A stretch of 64,000 nt of DNA from Pelagihabitans sp947500445 (GCF_050589625.1 NZ_JBNGOP010000026.1:12686-76685); one strand, 5' to 3'. Shown: positions 1 to 7,686, numbered from the stretch's first letter. The notes: generated from the sequence alone by a model not told the origin. A program made the numbers and translations.

Positions 1-305
1 GTCTGCCGTGCCTTTTTGCGAAGGGTATCGGGTTCCAGCCCCAGTTCCTCGCAAAGCTGAACGAACAGCGGACCGGGCGTTTCCTGACCGTCAGTCTTTC
101 CAAAGACCGCCAAGCTATCGAGGATCCGATACTTCATTTCGCCGACCGCTTTGTTGGTAAACGTAAGGGCAAGTATCGCCCCAAAACTTCGCGCACAGGT
201 AAGCGTTATTTTCAGGTATTCCTTGGTAAGGGTATGGGTTTTTCCAGACCCTGCGGAAGCATTATAAATACGGAAGGAATCGCCTATCACCTTTTTTTGT
301 TGCAA
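1..305 (-). CDS. UvrD/AddA-like ATP-dependent helicase, N-terminal fragment
   Basis: Only the first ~100 residues lie in the window; the rest continues past base 1. On the minus strand the frame reads FRIYNASAGSGKTHTL, then ALTFTNKAVGEMKYRILDSL. The first is a Walker A motif (ASAGSGKT) and the second the Ia motif region of superfamily 1 helicases of the UvrD/AddA type, which unwind DNA in repair and recombination. The frame is closed upstream by TGA (309-311), so the start must be TTG (303-305) or GTG (288-290). The ATG at 334-336 is in another frame, separated by a run of seven A (minus strand). The exact start is therefore uncertain and a homopolymer error is possible. It is divergent from the superoxide dismutase gene. 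Confidence 0.8.
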   Translation of the reverse strand, partial: MQQKKVIGDSFRIYNASAGSGKTHTLTKEYLKITLTCARSFGAILALTFTNKAVGEMKYRILDSLAVFGKTDGQETPGPLFVQLCEELGLEPDTLRKKARQ

Positions 306-470
306 ATATCACATTTTCCAGCGGTTTGGGAAGCATAAGAAACTTCTTGAATGTGCATCGATCGGGTTAGAAAGCCATGAAGCCCGCATTTGGGGCAAAA
401 AGAAGCGCATCTGCATCCATTGGGGCATTTCCTTAACAAATAATTAAAAAAATATGTTTATTAAAAAATG

Positions 471-478
471 TAATTTTG
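471..478 (+). promoter_or_regulatory. Candidate -7 promoter box for sod
   Basis: TAATTTTG matches the Bacteroidota -7 consensus TANNTTTG and lies 32 bases before the sod start codon. No convincing -33 TTTG is present at the usual spacing. Confidence 0.5.
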
Positions 479-510
479 TTAAACACTTTTAACTTAAAAA
501 CATAGGATTT

Positions 511-1119
511 ATGGCTTTTGAATTACCTAATTTACCGTACGCGTACGATGCATTGGAACCGAACATCGATGCACGTACCATGGAAATACACCATACAAAA
601 CATCACAACGGATATACGACCAAGCTAAACGCCGCAATCGACGGTACGGATTTGGAAAACCAGTCCATCGAAACCATATTGTCCGGTTTGGACATGTCCA
701 ACGGTGCCGTTCGAAATAATGGGGGCGGTTTTTACAACCACTCGCTTTTTTGGGAAATTATGTCTCCCAATGGAGGTGGAACACCTTCAGGTGCTTTGGC
801 GGATGCCATTAACGAGGCCTTCGGTTCCTTTGAAGGGTTCAAAGAGAAATTCAGTACCGCGGCAGGAACCCGTTTTGGTTCCGGATGGGCTTGGCTATGC
901 GTACAGAAAGGTGGAAAGGTGGAAGTTTGTTCTACACCAAACCAGGACAACCCTTTAATGCCGGATACCGGTTGTGGCGGCGTTCCAATTTTAGGATTGG
1001 ACGTTTGGGAACATGCCTATTACCTCAACTATCAGAATAGAAGACCCGATTACGTCAGTGCATTTTTTAACGTAATCGATTGGAACAAGGTTTCTGAACA
1101 TTACGAGGCCAACAAGTAG
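511..1119 (+). CDS. Superoxide dismutase, Mn/Fe family
   Basis: The 202-aa protein converts superoxide to oxygen and hydrogen peroxide; it has no signal peptide and should be cytoplasmic. All four metal ligands are visible: His27 (IHHTKHH), His77 (YNHSLFW), Asp164 and His168 (LDVWEHAYY). The second-shell Gln145 in TPNQDNPL follows the GSGWAWL motif and is the position typical of Mn-type or cambialistic enzymes rather than strict Fe enzymes. Length and N-terminus (FELPNLPYAYDALEP) are standard for the family. The gene is monocistronic: it has its own -7 box upstream and a strong intrinsic terminator 40 bases after the stop. sodA or sodB cannot be chosen from sequence alone. Confidence 0.96.
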   Translation: MAFELPNLPYAYDALEPNIDARTMEIHHTKHHNGYTTKLNAAIDGTDLENQSIETILSGLDMSNGAVRNNGGGFYNHSLFWEIMSPNGGGTPSGALADAINEAFGSFEGFKEKFSTAAGTRFGSGWAWLCVQKGGKVEVCSTPNQDNPLMPDTGCGGVPILGLDVWEHAYYLNYQNRRPDYVSAFFNVIDWNKVSEHYEANK

Positions 1120-1157
1120 TAGACACTTTTAGGGAGAAAGGCCCTGAAATCGATTTG

Positions 1158-1196
1158 AAAAGCTTCTCTTGCCGTAAGGTAGGGGAAGCTTTTTTG
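1158..1196 (+). terminator. Intrinsic terminator of sod
   Basis: AAAGCTTC and GAAGCTTTTTT form a stem around a ~18-base loop, ending in a T run, 40 bases after the sod stop. Confidence 0.8.
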
Positions 1197-1696
1197 GTTT
1201 TGATGATGATCTCTATCAGAAGGGGAATGCATGTAACGGCTCCATACACCAATACCATATCGCTGGATGGCATAAGAATTTTGGTTTGAGTCCTATTGGA
1301 CCAACAGCCGATATATCAAATGAATCGCAATTCAATCTGAAAAAGATCAGGCATCGCTTCTTATGGAATCTCACTTTCGTGAAGGTGTGATTGTTTTCTG
1401 CTATCAAATAGGATTGTGACTTACTTTATTAAAGGTGAATTGGTATAAGAAGTAAGCGGTATCTTAGGTATAGTGGTGCCAGAGGGTATTTTTTTTTAAA
1501 AAAGTAATTTTTTCGAGTGAAAAAAGACAAAATCCGATAGATAGGAGGCCCGTTTTTCGGAATCAAGAAAAAAAAACACAATGAACAAACAGGTTTAAAA
1601 CGGGACAAAAAGTGAGGCGTACTACACGATAAAATCCGATAAACGGTATTATTATATCGATGAAAATCAAATGATTAGGGACCTTATTAAAAATAG
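1197..1696. other. Non-coding stretch without recognisable gene
   Basis: About 500 bases with no supported protein or RNA gene. Short open frames on both strands have no recognisable motifs and frequent stops. Near 1440 the text AATTGGTATAAG resembles the outer end of the TTATACC-type elements found elsewhere in the window, so some of this could be decayed mobile-element sequence. Confidence 0.5.
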
Positions 1697-1767
1697 AAAA
1701 GGGCGGAGAAGTCTCCACCCTTTTCGTCCCAAATCTTACCATAAACTTAACCTACTTATGCTATGGC
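1697..1767 (-). ncRNA. Candidate small RNA, copy A of a four-copy array
   Basis: The minus strand carries a 39-nt block (1728-1766) also present in three further copies (copy A differs at one base, T for C, in the ATGG segment). A terminator hairpin follows: stem GGGTGGAGA/TCTCCGCCC (1701-1720) and a short T run. A -7-like box (TAATTTAG, 1772-1779) sits at exactly the same distance upstream of the block as in the other copies. Predicted transcript about 71 nt. This is the most diverged copy: its promoter box lacks the final TTTG, and the upstream GAAAT motif shared by B-D is absent. Confidence 0.6.
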
Positions 1768-1771
1768 ATTA

Positions 1772-1779
1772 CTAAATTA
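1772..1779 (-). promoter_or_regulatory. -7-like box of small RNA copy A
   Basis: Minus-strand TAATTTAG, five bases upstream of the conserved block, the same spacing as in copies B, C and D. It departs from TANNTTTG at one position. Confidence 0.45.
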
Positions 1780-1901
1780 CTGGTATTGTGGGAAATAAAA
1801 AAGAAAATTTAAGAAAATTTAAGCACCTTTGATTGGAGAGGAGATGGGTAAAAACACTTAAAAGTGAGGTTAACCTTGTTAATTTCAGGGGTTTCGGTAA
1901 T

Positions 1902-1973
1902 AAAAAAGGCGGAGCATAGCTCCACCTTTTTTCCCCAAATCTTACCATGAACTTAACCTACTTATGCTATGGT
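1902..1973 (-). ncRNA. Candidate small RNA, copy B of a four-copy array
   Basis: Conserved 39-nt block at 1934-1972 (minus strand, begins CCATAGCATAAG, ends AGATTTGGG), then a terminator hairpin GGTGGAGC-TAT-GCTCCGCC (1908-1926) and six T. A perfect -7 box TATTTTTG (1978-1985) ends five bases before the block. Within the block CCAT can pair with ATGG to close a ~20-nt loop, leaving an AAGATTTGGGG single strand before the terminator. No open reading frame on this strand explains the conservation. Predicted size about 72 nt. Expression and function are inferred, not shown. Confidence 0.7.
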
Positions 1974-1977
1974 CCTC

Positions 1978-1985
1978 CAAAAATA
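1978..1985 (-). promoter_or_regulatory. -7 promoter box of small RNA copy B
   Basis: Minus-strand TATTTTTG, an exact TANNTTTG match, with TTTG runs upstream near the -33 position. A GAAAT motif shared with copies C and D starts at 2040, 55 bases from the box. Confidence 0.65.
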
Positions 1986-2230
1986 GTGCAAAGGCCGAGA
2001 CCAAAAAAAGGTTTTAGACGAACGCACGTTTAAAAGGTCGAAATACCTATATGGCGTTATTGTTCTACAAAGACGTACCAAAGCGATTGCAGATATCCGT
2101 TTTGTTCCATTGGCCTAGTTACAACAGAACGCATACCGAACGACCGTCTTAAAGGTGTGGGGAAGTGTCAAAAGAGATGTTGATGTAACGGGTAATATTA
2201 AGGTAGAAATGGTATACAGTAGCTAAAAAT

Positions 2231-2300
2231 AAAAAGGTGGAGCATTGCTCCACCTTTTTCCCCAAATCTTACCATGAACTTAACCTACTTATGCTATGGT
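2231..2300 (-). ncRNA. Candidate small RNA, copy C of a four-copy array
   Basis: Conserved block at 2261-2299, identical to copy B over its length, then terminator GGTGGAGC-AAT-GCTCCACC (2236-2254) and five T. The promoter TATTTTTG (2305-2312) and the bases GGAGGA following it are the same as in copy B. TTTTG lies 18 bases upstream of the -7 box, close to the -33/-7 spacing expected for Bacteroidota promoters, making this the best-supported promoter of the set. Predicted transcript about 70 nt. Confidence 0.72.
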
Positions 2301-2304
2301 CCTC

Positions 2305-2312
2305 CAAAAATA
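2305..2312 (-). promoter_or_regulatory. -7 promoter box of small RNA copy C
   Basis: Minus-strand TATTTTTG with a TTTTG element 18 bases further upstream. The conserved motif GAAATGCAC (plus-strand reading) starts at 2367, 55 bases from the box. Confidence 0.68.
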
Positions 2313-2366
2313 AAACATACTCCCAGGCCTCAAAAATATCTTTGTTGAACTCCCTCGAAATGGGTT

Positions 2367-2408
2367 GAAATGCACGATTTTGAAGTTCATCAGACGTTTA
2401 TGGCGTTA
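2367..2408. promoter_or_regulatory. Conserved element upstream of small RNA copy C
   Basis: Plus-strand reading GAAATGCACGATTTTGAAG then GTTCATC and TATGGCGTTAT. The GAAATGCAC-ATTT-GTTCATC part recurs at 2941-2967 upstream of copy D, and GAAAT with TATGGCGTTAT recurs at 2040-2060 upstream of copy B. All three start 55-56 bases from their -7 box, as expected for a shared activator site or a duplicated promoter region. Confidence 0.5.
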
Positions 2409-2801
2409 TAAGGGGGTAAAATGCATCGGTTTTACGTTTTGCGCACTTTGAATGGTGTTGGGAAAATCGGATTCAATTTCTCCAAAAGGTTTTGTTAAGC
2501 TTGGCGTTCTTTGGATAGCGAACGACCGCTGTTTTGAATAGGCCAGTCCAATGGGACCATTTTCCATTTATCTTTGTTGTTATAATTTGAGGTAGCAACT
2601 GCTATGGAAAATCCTTAGGGAGGCAGTAAAGGACTATGACCTACTTTTAAAGAAGGCTGAAATACAATAGTACCCATGCGGTAAAGTAGAGCGGAATAAT
2701 CGGCAAGGGGCCTTTGGCCAATAAAAAATTTCCATAAAAAAGCGAATTTGAACTATTGAAGGGAAGACAGGTCGGTGATGGCTGCGGAAACATATGAAAA
2801 T

Positions 2802-2873
2802 AAAAAAGGTGGAGTAGACTCCACCTTTTTTGCCCCAAATCTTACCATGAACTTAACCTACTTATGCTATGGC
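2802..2873 (-). ncRNA. Candidate small RNA, copy D of a four-copy array
   Basis: Conserved block at 2834-2872, identical to copies B and C, then terminator GGTGGAGT-CT-ACTCCACC (2808-2825) and six T. The terminal stem pair is U-A here, C-G in copies B and C and A-U in copy A, so the stem is kept by compensatory change. The -7-like box TATTTTAG is at 2878-2885. Copy D lies 105 bases downstream of the purF stop on the same strand, so read-through from purF could also supply it. Predicted size about 72 nt. Confidence 0.66.
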
Positions 2874-2877
2874 AGTT

Positions 2878-2885
2878 CTAAAATA
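2878..2885 (-). promoter_or_regulatory. -7-like box of small RNA copy D
   Basis: Minus-strand TATTTTAG, five bases upstream of the conserved block as in the other copies. The shared GAAATGCAC motif starts at 2941, 56 bases from the box. Confidence 0.5.
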
Positions 2886-2977
2886 GGAGTGGATCGTACC
2901 TTTACGTGTAAAAAGCCGATGAAAGCTATAATTTATCGATGAAATGCACAATTTGGTGTCGTTCATCGATAAAAGCC

Positions 2978-4876
2978 TTAATAAGCACGTTGGTTTTTAC
3001 CTTCATAAAAGTTGATAAAAGCTCGGTTGACTACGCGGTTTCCACCAGCGGTCGGATAATTTCCGGTAAAGTACCAGTCCCCCAAGTTTTTTGGGCACGC
3101 CTGATGCAGGTTCTGGATACTCTGGTAAATAATCTGCACCTCGGCCCTAATGCCTTCGGGACTCAGCAGTTGTCCAATCTTCACAGAAATTTCTTCGGCG
3201 GTAAAAGGCTCATAAAACTCTTTTACATAATTGATTACCTCATGGTCCTTGGAGTTTACCTGTTTCAGGCATTTTTGATAGATCGTATCGACAAGGGCCA
3301 GCGAATTGCGGTCCTTATGCAGTTCATGCGCCGCCTTAAAGGCGATAAAATCCTCCAATTTGGCCATATCGATACCATAACAATCGGGATATCGGATTTG
3401 GGGCGCGGACGAAACGACCACAATTTTTTTAGGCGATAGCCGGTCCAATATGCGTAGAATACTATTTTTGAGCGTGGTACCGCGAACGATACTATCGTCG
3501 ATTATAACGAGGTTGTCCCCTTTTTTTACCGATCCGTAAGAGATATCGTAAACATGGGCTACCAGATCGTTCCTACTACTGTCCTGAGTAATAAAGGTGC
3601 GCAGCTTGGCATCTTTTATGGCCACTTTTTCGATACGTGGGCGTACTTTAAGAATATCGTGCAGTTGCTCACTGGTAATCTTTGGCCCAAGGGCCAAGAT
3701 TTGTTCTTCCTTTTTTTTATTGAGATAGTTCTGTGCTTCCTTTACCATTCCAAAAAAGGAAGTTTCGGCGGTATTGGGGATGTACGAGAAAACGGTTTTG
3801 TGCAGGTTGCCCTTTATTGCCGTTAATATTTTCGGGAAAATGAGTTTTCCCAGTTCTTTTCGTTCCTGATAAATTTCCTTATCGCTGCCCCGCGAAAAGT
3901 AAATACGTTCAAAAGAACAGGCTTTGCGTTCGGTAGGGGGCAACACTTCCTTTATAACCGTGTTACCGCTCTTTTTAATAATAATGGCATGGCCCGGATC
4001 AAGCTCTTTTACGGTATCAAAAGGAACATTGAAAACGGTTTGAATAGCGGGGCGCTCGGAGGCAATGGCCACAATTTCGTCGTCCTTATAGTAATAAGCG
4101 GGCCGTATCCCGGCCGGATCCCGCAGTACAAAGGCGTCGCCATGCCCCAATAAACCTGCCATAGCGTAGCCGCCATCGAAGTTTTTGGTCGCCCGTTTCA
4201 ATATCTTATGCACTTTTAGGCGCTCGGCGATCAAAGGGGAGGCTTCCATTTTATTGTAGCCTTCCTTTTTGATCTGTTTGTAGAGCTTGGCGACCTCATC
4301 ATCTAAAAAATGCCCGATCTTTTCCATTACCGTAACAGTGTCGGCCATTTCCTTGGGGTGTTGCCCTAAGTGCACCAAATTATCGAACAGTTCGTGTACA
4401 TTGGTCATGTTAAAGTTACCGGCAACGATGAGGTTCCGGTGCATCCAGTTGTTTTGGCGTAAAAATGGATGTACGCTTTCGATACTATTTTTTCCGAAGG
4501 TTCCGTAACGCACATGTCCTAAAAGGAGCTCCCCGATATAGGGAATATGTTTTTTCTGCAGGGCGACATTGTCCGCATATTCCGGATGCTCCAATATGGC
4601 GGAATTGATACGGTGATTGATCTGTGAAAAAATATCCTGAATGGGCTGCTGCTCGGCAGAACGAACACGGCTCATGTAACGTTCCCCAGCATTCATATCC
4701 AATTTTATGCTTGCAAAACCGGCCCCGTCCTGGCCACGATTGTGCTGCTTTTCCATCATGAGGTACATTTTATTGACCCCATAAAAAGCCGTGCCGTACT
4801 TTTTTTGATAGTACTCGAGAGGCTTTAGCAAACGTATTACCGAAATACCACATTCGTGTTTGATCGCATCACTCAT
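2978..4876 (-). CDS. purF: Amidophosphoribosyltransferase (PurF family)
   Basis: This enzyme catalyses the first committed step of purine synthesis: PRPP plus glutamine give 5-phosphoribosylamine. The N-terminal Ntn-hydrolase glutaminase domain has its nucleophile at Cys9 after a short propeptide (MSDAIKHE). NRGQDGAGFAS (47-55) and GHVRYGTFG (120-128) follow. The C-terminal phosphoribosyltransferase domain has the PRPP loop VIIDDSIVRGTT at about 457-468. At 632 aa it is longer than the ~500-aa E. coli enzyme; extra material lies between the domains and at the C-terminus, so a specialised paralogue cannot be excluded. The purine gene purN is in the same minus-strand cluster. No cysteine set for an Fe-S cluster is obvious. 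Confidence 0.9.
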   Translation of the reverse strand: MSDAIKHECGISVIRLLKPLEYYQKKYGTAFYGVNKMYLMMEKQHNRGQDGAGFASIKLDMNAGERYMSRVRSAEQQPIQDIFSQINHRINSAILEHPEYADNVALQKKHIPYIGELLLGHVRYGTFGKNSIESVHPFLRQNNWMHRNLIVAGNFNMTNVHELFDNLVHLGQHPKEMADTVTVMEKIGHFLDDEVAKLYKQIKKEGYNKMEASPLIAERLKVHKILKRATKNFDGGYAMAGLLGHGDAFVLRDPAGIRPAYYYKDDEIVAIASERPAIQTVFNVPFDTVKELDPGHAIIIKKSGNTVIKEVLPPTERKACSFERIYFSRGSDKEIYQERKELGKLIFPKILTAIKGNLHKTVFSYIPNTAETSFFGMVKEAQNYLNKKKEEQILALGPKITSEQLHDILKVRPRIEKVAIKDAKLRTFITQDSSRNDLVAHVYDISYGSVKKGDNLVIIDDSIVRGTTLKNSILRILDRLSPKKIVVVSSAPQIRYPDCYGIDMAKLEDFIAFKAAHELHKDRNSLALVDTIYQKCLKQVNSKDHEVINYVKEFYEPFTAEEISVKIGQLLSPEGIRAEVQIIYQSIQNLHQACPKNLGDWYFTGNYPTAGGNRVVNRAFINFYEGKNQRAY

Positions 4877-4971
4877 TTTAACGCTCCTTTTTGTTTAAAA
4901 CATCAGTTGAACAAAACCTTTCAATAGGCTGCGACGGTTTTTATCTGCCGACGGACCGTAGGGGAAAGGTA

Positions 4972-4996
4972 TAAAAAAAGCCCTGTTTTGCAGGGC
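4972..4996 (-). terminator. Intrinsic terminator after PfkB kinase gene
   Basis: On the minus strand GCCCTG-CAAAA-CAGGGC followed by seven T, 6 bases after the stop of the kinase gene and ~95 bases before purF. Confidence 0.85.
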
Positions 4997-5002
4997 GTAT
5001 CA

Positions 5003-5929
5003 TTATTCCAATTCAATATCAAATTGTGTTAATGCCTTGAATTGATGTAACCGTTGTTGCACCGCCTCCTTTTTTAGGTCTTCCATGCGTTCGGTGCCAA
5101 AACGTTCCACACAGAACGAGGCCAGATTGGATCCGTAGATCACGGCCCGTTTCATGTTTTCGAACGATAGGTTGCCGGTGCTCGCCAAATACCCGGTAAA
5201 ACCGCCAGCAAAGGTATCTCCCGCCCCGGTAGGGTCGAAGACATCTTCAAGCGGAAGTGCCGGAGCAAAGAACACATGTGCCCCATGAAACAAGAGTGCT
5301 CCGTGCTCCCCTTTTTTGATGACCACGTATTTTGGTCCCATTTCCTGGATACGTGCCGCAGCCTTTACCAAGGAGTATTCCCCGGTCAACTGTCGTGCCT
5401 CTTCGTCGTTTATGGTAATGACATCGATATGTTTTATGGTTTCAAGCAGGTCGGGCAGGGCATTGTCCATCCAAAAATTCATCGTATCGAGCACGATCAG
5501 CTTTGGTCTGGGCTCCATTTGTTGGATAACGCTCATCTGTACGCCGGGATGCAGATTGCCCAACATGACCACTTCGGCGTCTTTATAATTTTCTGGGACC
5601 ACCGGGTTAAAATCGGCCAAGGTATTCAATTCCGTAACCAATGTGTCGCGGGAATTCAGATCGTTATGGTATTTTCCTTTCCAGTAAAACGTTTTCCCAT
5701 CAGGTACAATTTCAATGCCCTCCAGGGCTATGCCCTTGCCCTTTAGCATATCCAAATACGCCTGTGGAAGGTCGTCGCCCACTATGGAAACGATTGCTGC
5801 ATCTACTTCAAATTGGGCGGCCGCCAATCCGATAAAGGTAGCTGCTCCCCCTAATATTTTATCCGTTTTGCCAAAAGGCGATTCAATTTCGTCAAAGGCG
5901 ACGGTACCAACAATGACCAGTTTCCCCAT
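5003..5929 (-). CDS. PfkB-family sugar/nucleoside kinase
   Basis: A 308-aa ribokinase-fold kinase that transfers phosphate from ATP to a sugar or nucleoside hydroxyl. The N-terminal substrate-side GG is seen in KILGGAATF. The C-terminal signature DPTGAGDTFAGG carries the anion hole and catalytic Asp. The substrate is not evident: its position between purF and the RNase HI/purN pair might suggest a nucleoside or ribose derivative, but this is inference. It has a good promoter box (5949-5956) and its own terminator, so it is probably a single-gene unit with partial read-through into purF. No unusual features. Confidence 0.88.
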   Translation of the reverse strand: MGKLVIVGTVAFDEIESPFGKTDKILGGAATFIGLAAAQFEVDAAIVSIVGDDLPQAYLDMLKGKGIALEGIEIVPDGKTFYWKGKYHNDLNSRDTLVTELNTLADFNPVVPENYKDAEVVMLGNLHPGVQMSVIQQMEPRPKLIVLDTMNFWMDNALPDLLETIKHIDVITINDEEARQLTGEYSLVKAAARIQEMGPKYVVIKKGEHGALLFHGAHVFFAPALPLEDVFDPTGAGDTFAGGFTGYLASTGNLSFENMKRAVIYGSNLASFCVERFGTERMEDLKKEAVQQRLHQFKALTQFDIELE

Positions 5930-5948
5930 GGGTTCAAAAATTAAGCTG

Positions 5949-5956
5949 CAAATATA
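5949..5956 (-). promoter_or_regulatory. -7 promoter box of PfkB kinase gene
   Basis: Minus-strand TATATTTG, an exact TANNTTTG match, 19 bases before the start codon. Confidence 0.65.
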
Positions 5957-6212
5957 CAGTTTTGTATTGCCAAAATGATATTGTAAATGTGATTTAGGCC
6001 TACACTACCGTCAAACGGCTACCTGTATGCCGGTAAGGAAGGAAACCGTTTTGGCCTTTGTTCAAACATGGCCTTTTTTAGTAGTCCGTACCCTACGCGG
6101 CACAACGCTTCTTTGGTCGTTCGCTAAGTGTTTTAATTGATGTGATGTCCGTGATTATGACGGTAAAAACAAGAAGCATATTGTTAGCATTGCCGGGCAG
6201 CTGACGGGTTCT

Positions 6213-6848
6213 TTATTTTCTTCCAAAATCAGCGGGAATCTCTCCCCATGCCTTGGTCTCCCATTTTACGATCGGGGTTTGGTGTGGGTTGCTTTTCAAC
6301 CACTGTATGGCCCTGCGGATCAAATCGAACAAGGGCTTGTTTTTTTCCGTCTCGGCCAGTTTGGTATTGCATGTTTTTTTTCGGACCCAGCTCATTGCCG
6401 TTCGCGAATCCGTATAGAGTACCCTGTCGCTTTTCCGCTCCTTCAAATAGGCCAGACCGTGTACAATGGCCAAAAACTCGCCGATGTTATTGGTGCCCTG
6501 GACAAAAGGACCTTGTCCGAACAGTTTTTTTCCCGTTTTGGTATCGACACCCTGATATTCCATAACGCCGGGATTACCGCTCGATGCGGCATCTACGGAA
6601 ATGGAATGTAGGTTGGGTTTCCCTATTTGTAGCAATTGCTCCGAAGAGAGCGAGGTTTCCCCTTTTTTCTTGCCCTTGTATTCCTCATAGTTGCCGTTAA
6701 ATGCCTTTTTGGCCATGTCAAAGGTGGCGAACGATTTGTATTGTGCCCCTTTTACACCGGAAATAGCGGCCTTACAATCGTCCCAGCTCATATATATCCC
6801 TGAGCGCTTTCCTTTCCAGACCGTATAAAATTTTGCTTTTTTTGCCAT
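6213..6848 (-). CDS. rnhA: Ribonuclease HI with N-terminal viroplasmin-type domain
   Basis: Cleaves the RNA strand of RNA-DNA hybrids. The 211-aa protein has two parts. Residues 1-55 (KFYTVWKGKRSGIYMSWDDC) form a caulimovirus-viroplasmin-like hybrid-binding domain common in this branch of RNases H. From about 80 comes the RNase H domain with all four acidic metal ligands: Asp86 (SVDAASSGNPG), Glu124 (NIGEFLAI), Asp147 (YTDSRTA) and Asp208 (PADFGRK). Its ATG overlaps the purN stop codon by one base (TAATG), so the two are translationally coupled. The final Asp is only three residues from the C-terminus, normal for this family. Confidence 0.93.
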   Translation of the reverse strand: MAKKAKFYTVWKGKRSGIYMSWDDCKAAISGVKGAQYKSFATFDMAKKAFNGNYEEYKGKKKGETSLSSEQLLQIGKPNLHSISVDAASSGNPGVMEYQGVDTKTGKKLFGQGPFVQGTNNIGEFLAIVHGLAYLKERKSDRVLYTDSRTAMSWVRKKTCNTKLAETEKNKPLFDLIRRAIQWLKSNPHQTPIVKWETKAWGEIPADFGRK

Positions 6849-7423
6849 TATGGGGTGGTCAGTAGGGTTTCGATGACTTTCGGGAAATGGGCATGCTCCA
6901 AACGGTGTATCTTTTGGGCTATGGAGGCCACGGTATCCTCGGGGACGACCGCTGTGGTGGCTTGAAAGATGATGGCCCCTTCGTCGTAATTTTCATTTAC
7001 GTAATGAATGGTAATACCGGTCTCTTTTTCATCGTTTTCTTTTACGGCGGCGTGCACATGGTCTCCATACATTCCTTTTCCACCGTATTTGGGCAATAGG
7101 GCGGGATGGATATTGACTATTTTGTTAGGAAAGGCCTGTATGATGTGTTCGGGTACTTTCAGTAAAAAACCGGCGAGAACGATGAGGTCCGGCCGAAGCC
7201 CTTTTAAAACGTCCAATAACCCGTCCGTCCGGGCAAACGCCGTTCTGTTGAAATATAAAGCGCTTGTTTTTAGGGTTTTACATCGCTCCAAAACCTTGGC
7301 ATCACTTTTGTTGGTGAGCACCATGGCAATCGTAACATTAGGTTTGTCCTGAAAGTAGCGGATAATCCGCTCCACATTGGAGCCGGAACCGGAAGCAAAA
7401 AGTACAATACGTTTAGGAGCCAT
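6848..7423 (-). CDS. purN: Phosphoribosylglycinamide formyltransferase
   Basis: Third step of purine synthesis: transfers a formyl group from 10-formyltetrahydrofolate to GAR. The 191-aa length is typical. The phosphate-binding loop SGSGSNVERI is at 11-20. The catalytic triad is Asn104 and His106 in VNIHPALLPKYGG, and Asp147 in ENYDEGAI. It is the first gene of the minus-strand pair purN-rnhA and faces acpP across a 296-base divergent region. That region has no long open frame and only an acpP-side promoter box that I can recognise. Confidence 0.95.
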   Translation of the reverse strand: MAPKRIVLFASGSGSNVERIIRYFQDKPNVTIAMVLTNKSDAKVLERCKTLKTSALYFNRTAFARTDGLLDVLKGLRPDLIVLAGFLLKVPEHIIQAFPNKIVNIHPALLPKYGGKGMYGDHVHAAVKENDEKETGITIHYVNENYDEGAIIFQATTAVVPEDTVASIAQKIHRLEHAHFPKVIETLLTTP

Positions 7424-7678
7424 GGAATAACTACAGGTTTAACATCTTAATTTGCCATCGAAAATCCATATTGGGGAATCCCTTACATCGTCGAAAACGG
7501 CCCGTCCCGTCCACATTTGGGAAAGGGGCCAAAACTCGAAAAAAACATTACAATTTCCCCTGTTCGATTATCGTTGGCGGTGGTTCGTTCATCTGGGCGA
7601 AAATACTACACCGAACCCTATTTCACTTAATTTAAGGTACATTTTAACGACAAATGCTGTATTTAGTCCAAAGTTTTT

Positions 7679-7686
7679 TATTTTTG
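7679..7686 (+). promoter_or_regulatory. -7 promoter box of acpP
   Basis: TATTTTTG, exact TANNTTTG match, 33 bases upstream of the acpP start, in an AT-rich leader. Confidence 0.6.

Noticed and set aside
1697..2885. CRISPR-like array from the four repeated blocks
   Set aside because: Only four copies, spacing of ~206 to ~570 bases, each with its own terminator and promoter box, and no cas genes; not a CRISPR layout.
1947..2940. Short plus-strand peptides beginning MNLTYLCYG in copies B, C and D
   Set aside because: Copy A has ATA instead of ATG, the downstream parts differ completely, and a terminator with T run lies directly upstream; the minus-strand RNA explains the conservation better.
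2939..3439. 166-aa plus-strand frame opposite the 3' end of purF
   Set aside because: Shadow of purF with no domain and no promoter.
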